A DNA stretch of 64,000 nt from an uncultured Oscillospiraceae bacterium (GTDB lineage: Bacteria; Bacillota; Clostridia; Oscillospirales; Acutalibacteraceae). Below are positions 33,932-43,219 of this stretch, piece by piece (the first letter of the stretch is position 1; each line of letters opens with the position of its first letter). The stretch is taken from positions 69,012 through 133,011 of the forward strand of contig UQAZ01000002.1 in assembly GCA_900539165.1 (NCBI GenBank), written 5' to 3'. Under the pieces are notes generated by a model, which saw only the letters and a list, made by a program, of their open reading frames with translations, made no database searches and was not told the DNA's origin. The position numbers and the translations under genes were made by a program.

Positions 33932-35233
33932 TCATTTGATTTCTGCATGATATTTGCCGTAAACCCAGCAGCTGCTGTTAGAAACGGTAATCTTAACCGG
34001 ATACTTATTATCCTTTGACCTTGTGCTGACATCGCACTTCATAGACAAGTCGGCAGAGGTTATCTGAGTACCCTTAGGGACAAGCACAGTAACCGTTGCA
34101 TCGTCAAGATAGGTTACGCTAAGATTTTCGCCCGACTTAGCGCCCTCAATGGCAATATCGCTTCTCTTAACCCTTACAACCTGCTCAACATAATCGGAGC
34201 TTACTGTAACGGTTGCTGTAATCTTATCTATATTATCAAGCACAGCCACACCGTTAATTGTATCGGTTGGGAAATCGAATTTTTGAGTTCCGACTGTAAG
34301 GTCGCTAAAATCGATAGTGCCGATATTAGCAGTAGAAATATCCGCAGTTGCAAGAACACCTGCTTTAATATTATTAACGGAATACGACACGCTGAACACA
34401 GAATCGTCAATACCCTCCGGCTTATCCTCAAAGGTTGCCGAAACAGGGAGAGTTACCACCTTCAAAACAGGAAGCGTTACGCTTACATTTTGAATATGCT
34501 TAGAAGGGTCGTTTCGTGATGTCATTGTGAGGTAATTAGTAATTATTCCGTCACCGTCAATTCTGATGTCACAATCCTGACTGAACTGCTCTGTCAAATC
34601 CTTCTTGTCGCCGAAATTGAGCTGACAATAAAGCTTTTCAATCTTATCGACATAGGTTTTAGGTCCTGAAACGGTAATCTTATCCTCACTCAATACAGGG
34701 TCGCCAAACACATAGCCGTCGGCAACAACGCTTTTATCATAATCAACATTTACATCAAAGGTCTTGCTTTGGTCTACATCGTAATAGCAGTCGATAGTTG
34801 ACGGATAAATGCCGTCAATAGAATAATCCAAGGTCTTAGATTTATTCTTAACCACGATAGGAACTCTTTGGTCGCCGGTTTTGCTTACAGACGAGGTATC
34901 AAAGGTGATTTCCAAATCGTTTTCGCTTACCTGTCCGACAATATATTTTGCACCCGACACGCTTACGCTGACCTCAACAGTATCCTGCAAGGTGTAATAG
35001 TGCATACCAAGCTGCTCGCTTACCTGTCCCGAAAGCTTAATAGGAACATCAACCTTAACGGTTCGTGTTTCCTCTGAGCCGACGCTCAACGAGCTTGTTA
35101 TCCAAACAATGACAGCAAGAAACAGCGACAGCACGAACAAATACTTATCGTTATATATAAGGGTTGAAAAGGAAAATCCGCCCTTTTTCTTTTTCTTACT
35201 GTTTTTAGGAGATTTTTCGGTATTTTTACTCAT
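33932..35233 (-). CDS. cdaR: CdaA regulatory protein CdaR (YbbR-domain protein)
   Basis: Membrane-anchored regulator of diadenylate cyclase CdaA. 433 residues: a Lys-rich cytosolic N-terminus (PKNSKKKKKGG), one helix (~30-50), then repeated YbbR beta-domains outside the membrane, each with elements such as VDVPIKLSGQVSEQLG and VSGAKYIVGQV, about four in total. Its ATG overlaps the cdaA stop (TAATG), the usual cdaA-cdaR arrangement. Confidence 0.92.
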   Translation of the reverse strand: MSKNTEKSPKNSKKKKKGGFSFSTLIYNDKYLFVLSLFLAVIVWITSSLSVGSEETRTVKVDVPIKLSGQVSEQLGMHYYTLQDTVEVSVSVSGAKYIVGQVSENDLEITFDTSSVSKTGDQRVPIVVKNKSKTLDYSIDGIYPSTIDCYYDVDQSKTFDVNVDYDKSVVADGYVFGDPVLSEDKITVSGPKTYVDKIEKLYCQLNFGDKKDLTEQFSQDCDIRIDGDGIITNYLTMTSRNDPSKHIQNVSVTLPVLKVVTLPVSATFEDKPEGIDDSVFSVSYSVNNIKAGVLATADISTANIGTIDFSDLTVGTQKFDFPTDTINGVAVLDNIDKITATVTVSSDYVEQVVRVKRSDIAIEGAKSGENLSVTYLDDATVTVLVPKGTQITSADLSMKCDVSTRSKDNKYPVKITVSNSSCWVYGKYHAEIK

Positions 35234-36159
35234 TACTTTTTGAACCTCCTTGTAATCTTTGAGATAATCTTATCATCGGCAGAGGTTCCGTCAGGGATAT
35301 ACTGATTAGTAAGAATATCACGCATATCGCCGGTTGAAATATCGTGATGAAGCGTACCGTTTACGGCATAGCTGATTGCACCCGTTTCCTCACTTACAAC
35401 AAATGCGATAGCATCGCTCTGTTCGGATATTCCGATAGCCGCCCTATGTCTTGTACCCAGGGCAGACGATACGGAATTATTATTTTTAGTAAGCGGAAGA
35501 ATACAACCTGCGGCATAAACGCTGTCCCGTCTGATAACCATAGCGCCGTCGTGAAGCGGTGACTTAGGATAAAAGACATTGCAAATCAAATCCCTTGAGC
35601 ATCTTCCGTCGATAATAGTTCCGGTTGAAATGACATCACCGAGAAGCGAGTCGTTTTCAAACACTATAAGAGCGCCGATTTTATCATCTGACATATCGGC
35701 ACAAGCCTTACAAACGGCGTCAACGGTCTTTTTCATTTCGGCAACATCGACACCGACGCCCGAATTAAACACGTTCTTAAACGCTTTTCGTGTAGTTCCC
35801 TTACCCATTTGCTCGAGTATATTACGAATTTCGGGGCTAAAGAGAATAACCAAAATCAAAAGTATATTTGTAAAAATCATTCTCAGAATATAGCTTGAAG
35901 CTCCCATTCCGAAAAATGTTACAAGAAAATAAACCACTACGAGAAACAGCAATCCTTTGATAAGCTGCATCGCTCTGGTTTCACGAATCACACGAATAAC
36001 AAGAAAGAGTATAATGGCAACGAAAACTATATCAATGAAGTCAATCGCACGAAAGGTACTGAAAAGTCCCTTAACCTGTGAAAAGAAATCTATGATAGAG
36101 TTGCCCAAATTCTTTATATATCTAAATCTAAATTGTATATTCAAATCAGTTAAAGGCAT
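35233..36159 (-). CDS. cdaA: diadenylate cyclase CdaA (c-di-AMP synthase)
   Basis: Makes c-di-AMP from two ATP at the membrane. 308 residues. Three hydrophobic helices in residues ~35-115, then the DAC domain with catalytic motifs LHDGAMVIRRD and GTRHRAAIGISE, and SEETGAISYAVNG. N-terminus carries ~30 extra residues compared with many homologues. The c-di-AMP would control osmolyte and wall homeostasis; glmM is not adjacent here. Confidence 0.96.
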   Translation of the reverse strand: MPLTDLNIQFRFRYIKNLGNSIIDFFSQVKGLFSTFRAIDFIDIVFVAIILFLVIRVIRETRAMQLIKGLLFLVVVYFLVTFFGMGASSYILRMIFTNILLILVILFSPEIRNILEQMGKGTTRKAFKNVFNSGVGVDVAEMKKTVDAVCKACADMSDDKIGALIVFENDSLLGDVISTGTIIDGRCSRDLICNVFYPKSPLHDGAMVIRRDSVYAAGCILPLTKNNNSVSSALGTRHRAAIGISEQSDAIAFVVSEETGAISYAVNGTLHHDISTGDMRDILTNQYIPDGTSADDKIISKITRRFKK

Positions 36160-36225
36160 ATTTCTTCATTCCTAAGTTTTAATTATATTTATAATAACAC
36201 AAAACGGTCAATAAATAAAGGGTAT

Positions 36226-37356
36226 TCACAACTTTTTTACAACATCAACTAAAGTTATACATTCTTTCTTAACATTAAATGCACCTACGCTTATTCTGAC
36301 AGTTCCGCCTTGTAGGGTATCAAAATGCTTATGAGCCAGAGGAGAGCAATGATAACCCGACCTGACACAAATGCCTCTTGCACCAAGCACCGACGCTGTC
36401 CTTTCGCTCGGCATTGAATTAACATTAAAGGATAAAATCGGCATTGTTTTGTTCTTTCGTGGTGCGGGAGTATAAAGAGTGACATTGTCCATATTTGAAA
36501 AAGCGTCATACATATACTCACAAAGAGAAAGCTCTGCTTCATAGATTTTTTCTCTGCCGACGCTTCTAATAAAATCTATACCCCTGCCGAGCGAAATTAT
36601 ACCGACATTATTAAGCGTTCCCGCCTCGTATCTGTCGGGCGAAAATTCGGGTTGTGTAAGCAAAAGAGAACTGCTGCCCGTACCGCCCTGAATTAAGGTA
36701 TCAAGCTTTATACCGTCAGCGATTGCCATAAACCCCGTACCCATCAAGCCGTAAAGGCATTTATGACCCGGAGCGCAAAGAATATCAATATTGTCTCTCT
36801 TTGCGTTAATATCCGCAACGCCTGCACCCTGTGCGCCGTCTACAATAAATCTTATACCGTTTTTTCTGCAAAGACTGCCGATTTTTGCTATCGGTAAAGA
36901 AACTCCGAAAGCGTTTGACGAATGGGTACAAACCACGAGAGAGGTATTCGGTTTAATCAAAGACGAAAAATTATTCAAAGTAATCTCATCATCAAAAGAA
37001 AAATCTGCCACATCATAAGTGCAAACACCGTCAAGCTGAAGCTTATTCACTACCCTGCTGACGCTGTTATGCTCAAGAGAAGAAATTATTATATGCTCGC
37101 CTTTTTTTACGCTCCCCTTTATTGCCATATTGAGAGCTTCGGTGCAATTCTTTGTAAACACAATATTTTCGGGAGAAAAGCCGAAAAAATCCGCCACTTT
37201 TTCTCTGACATCATATATCATTTCGGCACACGCAAGGCTTTGTTTATAGCCTCCCCTGCCGCTGTTAAAGGAATACTTAGCGACAGACGGCATAACCGAC
37301 GAGATTACATTTCTCGGCTTTGGGTATGAGGTGGCTGCATTGTCAAAATATATCAC
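36226..37356 (-). CDS. cysteine desulfurase-like class V aminotransferase
   Basis: PLP enzyme (376 residues) releasing sulfur or selenium from cysteine-type substrates. N-terminal YFDNAATSYPKP, ENIVFTKNCTEALNMAIKG, PLP motif IDILCAPGHKCLYGLMG with the Schiff-base lysine after GH, and active cysteine region RSGYHCSPLAHK. Belongs to the cysteine-desulfurase family often linked with DUF3343, whose gene overlaps it by four bases upstream. Confidence 0.88.
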   Translation of the reverse strand: MIYFDNAATSYPKPRNVISSVMPSVAKYSFNSGRGGYKQSLACAEMIYDVREKVADFFGFSPENIVFTKNCTEALNMAIKGSVKKGEHIIISSLEHNSVSRVVNKLQLDGVCTYDVADFSFDDEITLNNFSSLIKPNTSLVVCTHSSNAFGVSLPIAKIGSLCRKNGIRFIVDGAQGAGVADINAKRDNIDILCAPGHKCLYGLMGTGFMAIADGIKLDTLIQGGTGSSSLLLTQPEFSPDRYEAGTLNNVGIISLGRGIDFIRSVGREKIYEAELSLCEYMYDAFSNMDNVTLYTPAPRKNKTMPILSFNVNSMPSERTASVLGARGICVRSGYHCSPLAHKHFDTLQGGTVRISVGAFNVKKECITLVDVVKKL

Positions 37357-37571
37357 CCTGCATCACCGTCAATCACCCTGATTTTATATTCCAGCAAAAG
37401 CGTTATTGCACGATTATAATTTGAGGCGTCAACCCCTAAAGCGAATCCGCAACCGTCGGAGGCGGAGGGTCTTTCAAGACGGTACACAACAGCCCTAATG
37501 CCGTTATTTCTCAGTATTTTTGCTCCACGCTGTGCATTTGTCACAGAGCCTACCTTTATTTCCTGCTGCAT
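37353..37571 (-). CDS. DUF3343 protein, putative Se/S carrier
   Basis: 72 residues from the ATG at 37571 (GAGGTGA site), beginning MQQEIKVGSVTNAQRGAKIL. The segment RLERPSASDGCGFALGV contains the single conserved cysteine. The Pfam family is described as a putative sulfur/selenium carrier. Coupled (ATGA overlap) to the class V desulfurase, so the pair probably moves sulfur or selenium. A longer frame exists upstream but lacks a ribosome site. Confidence 0.8.
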   Translation of the reverse strand: MQQEIKVGSVTNAQRGAKILRNNGIRAVVYRLERPSASDGCGFALGVDASNYNRAITLLLEYKIRVIDGDAG

Positions 37572-37657
37572 AATATCACCTCGTTTCCGCAGAAAACGAC
37601 ACTTATGCCTTTTCTGCCTACAATTCATACTATGCAAAGGAAATGGCATTTGATATA

Positions 37658-37683
37658 AAAAGGTCGCCTGCAAGCAAGCGACC
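37658..37683 (-). terminator. terminator after the acidic 191-residue protein gene
   Basis: Minus-strand stem GGTCGC / GCGACC, ten-base loop, followed by TTTTT. Confidence 0.75.
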
Positions 37684-37698
37684 GTAATCCGTCAATAA

Positions 37699-38274
37699 TT
37701 AAACTATCATTCCGCCCTCTATCCACGACATAACAGACGGATATTCCTCCATATAAGCCTCCAGCCTTTCGCTGTTTGATTCGACAAATGCCGTAAATTC
37801 ATCCACATCCTCAAAATCAAAAGTGAAATCCTGAATAAAATCATATGTAGCAGTAAAGAAATAGTCAAACAAATCGTCACAAGAGTAGCATTCAAGCAGC
37901 TTGTCCGCAACTATTTCGGTATAGTAATCAAGTGCGTTTTTAAGCTTCAATCCCTCGTCATCGTCGAATGTATCAATATTTTCTTCGTTATCGCAAAAAT
38001 CGACTGCCTCCTGAGTTGAAATGCCAAGCCTTGCAAGATAATCCAAAAAATCCTCATAACCTGTTTCATTGACCTCATCATAAAGACGATATTCAAACTC
38101 GCCGATAAGATTTTGAATTGCGACAGCCTTTAACACGCTGTCAATCTCGTGTCCCGGCTCATCGGTAATTACAAAGCCGTCCTGCTCAAGCTCGCCCCAA
38201 AGAAGCTCATAAAGTCGGGTATATTTGTCCTTTTCCTCAAAAATTGCTTCGTGAATAAACGAATACAAATCCAT
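37699..38274 (-). CDS. uncharacterised acidic protein (191 aa)
   Basis: No recognised family. Soluble, strongly acidic and probably all-helical, with long runs rich in Asp, Glu, Phe and Tyr (DYFFTATYDFIQDFTFDFED). No signal peptide or membrane helix, no cysteine pairs resembling a metal site. It has an ATG with a GGAGG-type site and its own terminator, so it is a genuine monocistronic gene. Confidence 0.75.
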   Translation of the reverse strand: MDLYSFIHEAIFEEKDKYTRLYELLWGELEQDGFVITDEPGHEIDSVLKAVAIQNLIGEFEYRLYDEVNETGYEDFLDYLARLGISTQEAVDFCDNEENIDTFDDDEGLKLKNALDYYTEIVADKLLECYSCDDLFDYFFTATYDFIQDFTFDFEDVDEFTAFVESNSERLEAYMEEYPSVMSWIEGGMIV

Positions 38275-38442
38275 TACACATATCCTCCGTGAAATAATCT
38301 GGTATACATTATATCATTGATTGTATAACATAGCGAACGAATTTTCAATATTGCATTATGAATTTATTTAATATATAATAAAATTATGTATATACAAGTA
38401 TGTGGTCAAGCCGATGTGCTTGTCACGATATGAGAGGTAAAT

Positions 38443-40341
38443 ATGAATTACTCAATGATTAGGGTTGCCTGTGCTTCACCCAAGATGAAGGTTGCAAACT
38501 CAAGCTACAATAAAGAAGAAATAAAAGCCGTAATTGACGAGGCAGTAGAAAAGGGCGTCAAGATACTTGTTTTGCCCGAGCTTTCTGTTACGGGTTACAC
38601 CTGTGCAGACCTGTTTTTCTCGTCTGCATTACAAGCAGAGGCTGAAAAGGCGCTTGCTCAAATAACAAAGCACACTGAGGGCAAAGGAATTTGCGTAATT
38701 ATCGGTGCTGCGATTGCGTACAGAAGCAGTCTTTATAACTGTGCAGTTATTATTGCAGACGGTAAAATCATCGGTGCGGTACCAAAGCAACACATTGCAA
38801 ACTACAACGAGTTTTATGAAAAAAGGTGGTTTGCTTCAGGCAAGGATATGAAAACTCCTCAGCCAATAAAAATTTGTGGCTTTGATACAAAAATCGGAAG
38901 TCAAATATTCGATTTGGGCGACGGTGTAATTCTCGGCACAGAAATATGCGAGGATTTATGGGCAGTAAATCCTCCGAGCAACGAACTTGCCTGCAACGGT
39001 GCAAACATCATAGTAAACCTATCGGCAAGCGACGAATATGTATCAAAAGCGCAATACAGAAAAAATCTTGTTTCAAGTCAATCCGCCCATTGTATTTGTG
39101 CATATCTTTATTCTTCGTCGGGCGTATACGAAAGCTCTACCGACCTTGTGTTCAGCGGTGCTACTCTTATTGCGGAAAACGGAAGTTTGCTATCTCAGGG
39201 CAAGAGATTTTGCAGAGAAAATGTATTAACAATAGCCGACATTGACATAGAAAAACTTAATGCACAAAGGCGATGCAATATGTCGTTTGAAAATCAAATC
39301 GGTTCTGTTGAATGCAGAGAAGTCGAGGGAATCGTAAATGATGAAAACGATTTAGCCTATCGCTTTGTTGACGCTCATCCGTTTGTTCCGAGCGACAAGC
39401 AACAAATAAAAGAAAGATGCGAGGAAATATTTGCCATTCAGGCAAGCGGTCTTGCAAAGAGAATCGAGCATATCGGCTCTCAGGGCTGTATTATCGGAAT
39501 CAGCGGAGGACTTGACAGCACTCTTGCACTGCTCGTCAGCGTTGAGGCAATGAAACTGCTTAACAAGAGAAACAGCGACATTCTCGGTATAACAATGCCG
39601 GGCTTCGGTACGACAGACAGAACATATACAAACGCGCTTGAGCTGATGAAATCACTCGGCGTAGAAATTAAGGAAATCAGCATTAAAGACGCTTGTATCG
39701 GGCATATGAGGGACATAGAGCATAACGAGAGCGTAAAAGACATCACCTATGAAAACACCCAAGCCCGTGAAAGAACACAAATCCTGTTTGATATGGCAAA
39801 CAAGCACAACAGACTGCTTGTCGGAACAGGCGATTTATCCGAGCTTGCAATGGGATGGTGTACCTACAATGGCGACCATATGAGTATGTACGGAGTAAAT
39901 GCGTCCGTGCCGAAAACGCTTGTGAGATACCTTGTTGAATATGTAGCGTCACAAAGCAACGAAAAGACAAGGGATATTCTTCTCGATATTTTGGACACTC
40001 CGGTATCGCCTGAGCTTTTACCGCCTGACGAAAACGGAAAGATAGCGCAAAAAACGGAGGACAACATCGGACCTTACGAATTACACGACTTCTTTTTATA
40101 CAATTTTGTTCGTTTCGGATTCGGCAAGGAGAAGCTTCAAAAGCTGGCTGAAAAAGCATTTGACGGAGTATATGACAGCCAAACAATAGAAAAGTGGTTG
40201 AATGTATTTTTGAGAAGATTTTTCATTTCGCAGTTCAAGCGCAGCTGTATTCCCGACGGACCTAAGGTCGGCTCAGTTTCGCTTTCTCCTCGTGGAGACT
40301 GGAGGATGCCGAGCGACGCATCATATACAGATTTTATATAG
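38443..40341 (+). CDS. nadE: glutamine-dependent NAD+ synthetase
   Basis: Final step of NAD+ synthesis from deamido-NAD with glutamine as ammonia donor. 632 residues. The N-terminal nitrilase-type glutaminase has catalytic elements LPELSVTGYTC (Glu), VPKQHIANYNEFYEKRWF (Lys) and ILGTEICEDLW (Cys). C-terminal NAD synthase has the PP-loop GISGGLDSTLAL and GTGDLSELAMGWCTYNGDHM. ATG behind GAGAGGTAA. Monocistronic with a strong terminator. Confidence 0.95.
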   Translation: MNYSMIRVACASPKMKVANSSYNKEEIKAVIDEAVEKGVKILVLPELSVTGYTCADLFFSSALQAEAEKALAQITKHTEGKGICVIIGAAIAYRSSLYNCAVIIADGKIIGAVPKQHIANYNEFYEKRWFASGKDMKTPQPIKICGFDTKIGSQIFDLGDGVILGTEICEDLWAVNPPSNELACNGANIIVNLSASDEYVSKAQYRKNLVSSQSAHCICAYLYSSSGVYESSTDLVFSGATLIAENGSLLSQGKRFCRENVLTIADIDIEKLNAQRRCNMSFENQIGSVECREVEGIVNDENDLAYRFVDAHPFVPSDKQQIKERCEEIFAIQASGLAKRIEHIGSQGCIIGISGGLDSTLALLVSVEAMKLLNKRNSDILGITMPGFGTTDRTYTNALELMKSLGVEIKEISIKDACIGHMRDIEHNESVKDITYENTQARERTQILFDMANKHNRLLVGTGDLSELAMGWCTYNGDHMSMYGVNASVPKTLVRYLVEYVASQSNEKTRDILLDILDTPVSPELLPPDENGKIAQKTEDNIGPYELHDFFLYNFVRFGFGKEKLQKLAEKAFDGVYDSQTIEKWLNVFLRRFFISQFKRSCIPDGPKVGSVSLSPRGDWRMPSDASYTDFI

Positions 40342-40347
40342 AAAAGC

Positions 40348-40388
40348 AAAGCACCACAGCTTTCATAGCTGTGGTGCTGTTTTTATAA
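40348..40388 (+). terminator. terminator shared by nadE and the fucose-isomerase-like gene
   Basis: 12-bp perfect stem AGCACCACAGCT / AGCTGTGGTGCT with a TTCAT loop, followed by GTTTTTA on the plus strand; the minus strand also ends in a T-rich stretch. Confidence 0.9.
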
Positions 40389-40400
40389 GGTCTTTTAGAA

Positions 40401-41735
40401 TTAATATTCCTCAACTTCAATATCAAGCATTTTTGCAAGTGCTTTGAGTTCTTTTGAAATATCGGTCATAGCAACGACAAAATGCTGTTCCCAGCCGGAA
40501 GCGACCGACTTTTCGACAACCTTTCTTACATTGCTCTGTGTCTGAATGACGGACGAAACACCCGTAAACTGCTTAAATCTGTCAAGAGCCTCTCCCCTGC
40601 AAATGAAGAATCTGAATGTTCCGTCAGGCTTGCGACCGATTCTGAAAACGGTTGCGTGGCGGGCTGCACGGCAGGCAAAGTCCATAGCCGGACCTATTCC
40701 GCTGAAGCAATGCGGTCCGACCTGCGCTCTTGTGTCCTCTCTTGCAAGAGAGGTAGGAGCCATGCCGCAATGCCAATATGTAACAGAATTATACTCCTCG
40801 TCCATATTAATAGGGTCACCGAAGAATGCGGGTACCTTTGACAAATAAGAGCAGATAAACACAGACAAAGCTCCATACACATCAGCCTCGCAAGCACACG
40901 GTATACCCAAATCATTCAATATAGAAAGTACGGCACATACAGGAGTTCCGTATTTTTTAACAAATTCGGGATAACAGCACGATGCGACTACGCCAATGTC
41001 GTTTTCGTTACAGTAATCAAAATATGCCTTGAAAAGCTTACCTGCATCAAACAGGTTTTCTCTGTCTGTATTGAGTACATTAGGCACCATATTTCTTGCA
41101 TCAAAAATGAAATCACGCACATCATCGTCATCAAATGAGCGTGCTTTTTTCATAAGCTCCTCAGCCTCGACATTATATAGTTTAACGCCGAAGGCTCTCA
41201 TAAGCTCGCCCTCATATGCATTGGCAAAGCCCATACCCTTAGCCGGACTTCCGACCTGTAAAAGGTTAAGTCTTGAGAGCGATTTTTTCAGCTTTGCGGC
41301 AAGCACAACCGCCTTGATTTCCGCCTCTGTTTCATCGGCAAAGGTTGAGCCGACAACATAATTATAAGGCTTACCGAGATTGAGCATTGCGTTAGCCTGT
41401 GAATATGCACCCGCAAGAGAATTAAGTCTAATTTTAAGTCCGTCAATAACAGGCTCGGGAATTGACCACAGCAAAATCGGACAATTTATTTTTCTCATTA
41501 TTTCGGTAATATACGAAGCGTCGGCATATGTAAGAGTTTCAACTATAACGAAATCGGGCGTCTTATCCCCCAAGAAGCCGTCAATGTCGTCGGTTGAATA
41601 CAAGATTCCGTTTGGAATAACAATATTTTTATCAATTCTTTTTAACAGCTGGATTGAATCATTCAGCTTCATCTGTGCCTGCTCCACATCATAAATCTGC
41701 TTACCGACAGGCAAATACAGAATTTCAAAAGCCAT
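40401..41735 (-). CDS. L-fucose/L-arabinose isomerase family protein
   Basis: 444 residues resembling the FucI/AraA-like isomerase superfamily rather than classical FucI. Supporting stretches: LKIRLNSLAGAYSQANAMLNLGKP, GIPCACEADVYGALSVFICSYL (with the metal-ligand region), and a C-terminal VTYWHCGMAPTSLA. Expected to interconvert aldose and ketose forms. Last gene after GH18 and ABC exporter genes on the same strand; with the GH29 fucosidase in the window a fucose role is attractive but unproven. Confidence 0.78.
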   Translation of the reverse strand: MAFEILYLPVGKQIYDVEQAQMKLNDSIQLLKRIDKNIVIPNGILYSTDDIDGFLGDKTPDFVIVETLTYADASYITEIMRKINCPILLWSIPEPVIDGLKIRLNSLAGAYSQANAMLNLGKPYNYVVGSTFADETEAEIKAVVLAAKLKKSLSRLNLLQVGSPAKGMGFANAYEGELMRAFGVKLYNVEAEELMKKARSFDDDDVRDFIFDARNMVPNVLNTDRENLFDAGKLFKAYFDYCNENDIGVVASCCYPEFVKKYGTPVCAVLSILNDLGIPCACEADVYGALSVFICSYLSKVPAFFGDPINMDEEYNSVTYWHCGMAPTSLAREDTRAQVGPHCFSGIGPAMDFACRAARHATVFRIGRKPDGTFRFFICRGEALDRFKQFTGVSSVIQTQSNVRKVVEKSVASGWEQHFVVAMTDISKELKALAKMLDIEVEEY

Positions 41736-41791
41736 TTATTTCTCCTCTTAAAAGGGACGAAGAGGTCGCCCCTCAGTTCAAAAAGCGGTAA

Positions 41792-43204
41792 TTACTGCTT
41801 TAATTCCTTTGTTTCACTTATTGCTCTGAACAACGAATACTGATTATCATACGGCAAGTCACAGGTGTAGTGCCAAATCATAAGACCGCCAAGTCCTGCA
41901 TCTATTGCAAAAGCGGTTTTATCGCTTACCATTTGATACGAGTTGACATACTGAGGAGCAGTCATCGGATTTCCCTCGTGGTCGAAATCGTTAAACAGAT
42001 AAAGATTTGTGTACTTATCGTTTACATCATACTGATTATAATTGCCCCAGTATGGTTTTTTGTCGGTAGGACGAGAATAAAACGGAAGTCCCAAATCTAT
42101 CTGTTCAGGCTTAAATCCGCCCTTAATAGCCTTTCTGACACCGTTTACGGTAGTTGAGAATATAGCGTGATAGTTATGGGTGGTAAACATATCGTAAAGC
42201 ATAACTTCTACTCTGTCGATTATCTCGATTACATCATCATCAAATCTCAAATCCCAAGGAGCTATTGCAAGAGAAATGATTTTATCGGGCATAGCCTTAT
42301 CAAGCTTACGCAGGAAATTATTAAATGCTTTCCACTCAGCCTTACTGTTGGGAAATTCATAGTCCATATCGTAGCCGTCAAAGCCGTATTTATCAACAAA
42401 GCTTACAATGCTTGAAACAAGATTATCGACATTTTCGTCATTCATCATTGATTTAATATCGAGGTTATCATCACCGTAAGGCATTGCAATGTCACAAATA
42501 AGATTAATTTTTTTGTCGCCCACGTTCTTTTTCAAAATGTCAAGCTTGTCGGAATAATATTTTTCGTCAACCTCATTGCCCTGACCGTCAACAAAAATGA
42601 TATTACCCTTTGAATCAAACTTAGCCGTACCGAAAGCGATAAGGTCTGTCACAGCTTCAAGCATACTGAAATCGGTCTGCTCGCTCACTCCGTCCATAAC
42701 AATATAGGAATTAACTCTGAGTGATTTTGCGTTGTCCTTTTTGATGTTATATGCAGAAAATGAATTAACATTATATCTGCCGCTTGAACCGTTTACAAAT
42801 ATTCTCAAATATCTGTAATTAACATCACCAAGGTAGCAAGTATGTCCGCCCTCTATACAGTCGCTTTGATAAAGAAACTTATAATTTGCGTCCTGCTCAT
42901 TTGAACCGTAGATTTCATAAAGGGTTACGGCCTTTGTGCTTTCGCCGAGAACAACGGTGTTGTATTCAACCTCTTTACCCATATCGACTGTAACATACTT
43001 AACTTCCTCCTCTTTTCCTTTAAGAGAAAAACTGCCCTTAGTCTTGCCGTCCTGAGTGATAAAGGAAGCGGAGGACGCCACATTTTCATACTGAGAATAT
43101 GTATCGTCCATTATGCTCTTGCCCACATTTGAGCAAGAACAAAGGGTTACTCCGAGTATGGCAACGGTTAATGTAAGTGCGATAAATCTTTGTAATTTTT
43201 TCAT
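41792..43204 (-). CDS. GH18-family lipoprotein (chitinase/endo-N-acetylglucosaminidase-like)
   Basis: 470 residues. Signal peptide with lipobox VTLCSCSN. Residues ~30-155 look like a discoidin (F5/8C)-type binding domain; residues ~165-470 form the GH18 barrel. The catalytic motif DGYDMDYEFP is complete (D-x-x-D-x-D-x-E), with VEVMLYDMFTTH and GLGGLMIWHYTCD later. Surface-anchored, likely cutting chitobiose cores of N-glycans or related GlcNAc linkages. Downstream of the ABC exporter pair by 15 bp. Confidence 0.88.
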   Translation of the reverse strand: MKKLQRFIALTLTVAILGVTLCSCSNVGKSIMDDTYSQYENVASSASFITQDGKTKGSFSLKGKEEEVKYVTVDMGKEVEYNTVVLGESTKAVTLYEIYGSNEQDANYKFLYQSDCIEGGHTCYLGDVNYRYLRIFVNGSSGRYNVNSFSAYNIKKDNAKSLRVNSYIVMDGVSEQTDFSMLEAVTDLIAFGTAKFDSKGNIIFVDGQGNEVDEKYYSDKLDILKKNVGDKKINLICDIAMPYGDDNLDIKSMMNDENVDNLVSSIVSFVDKYGFDGYDMDYEFPNSKAEWKAFNNFLRKLDKAMPDKIISLAIAPWDLRFDDDVIEIIDRVEVMLYDMFTTHNYHAIFSTTVNGVRKAIKGGFKPEQIDLGLPFYSRPTDKKPYWGNYNQYDVNDKYTNLYLFNDFDHEGNPMTAPQYVNSYQMVSDKTAFAIDAGLGGLMIWHYTCDLPYDNQYSLFRAISETKELKQ

Positions 43205-43219
43205 AAGTCTGCCTTTCTG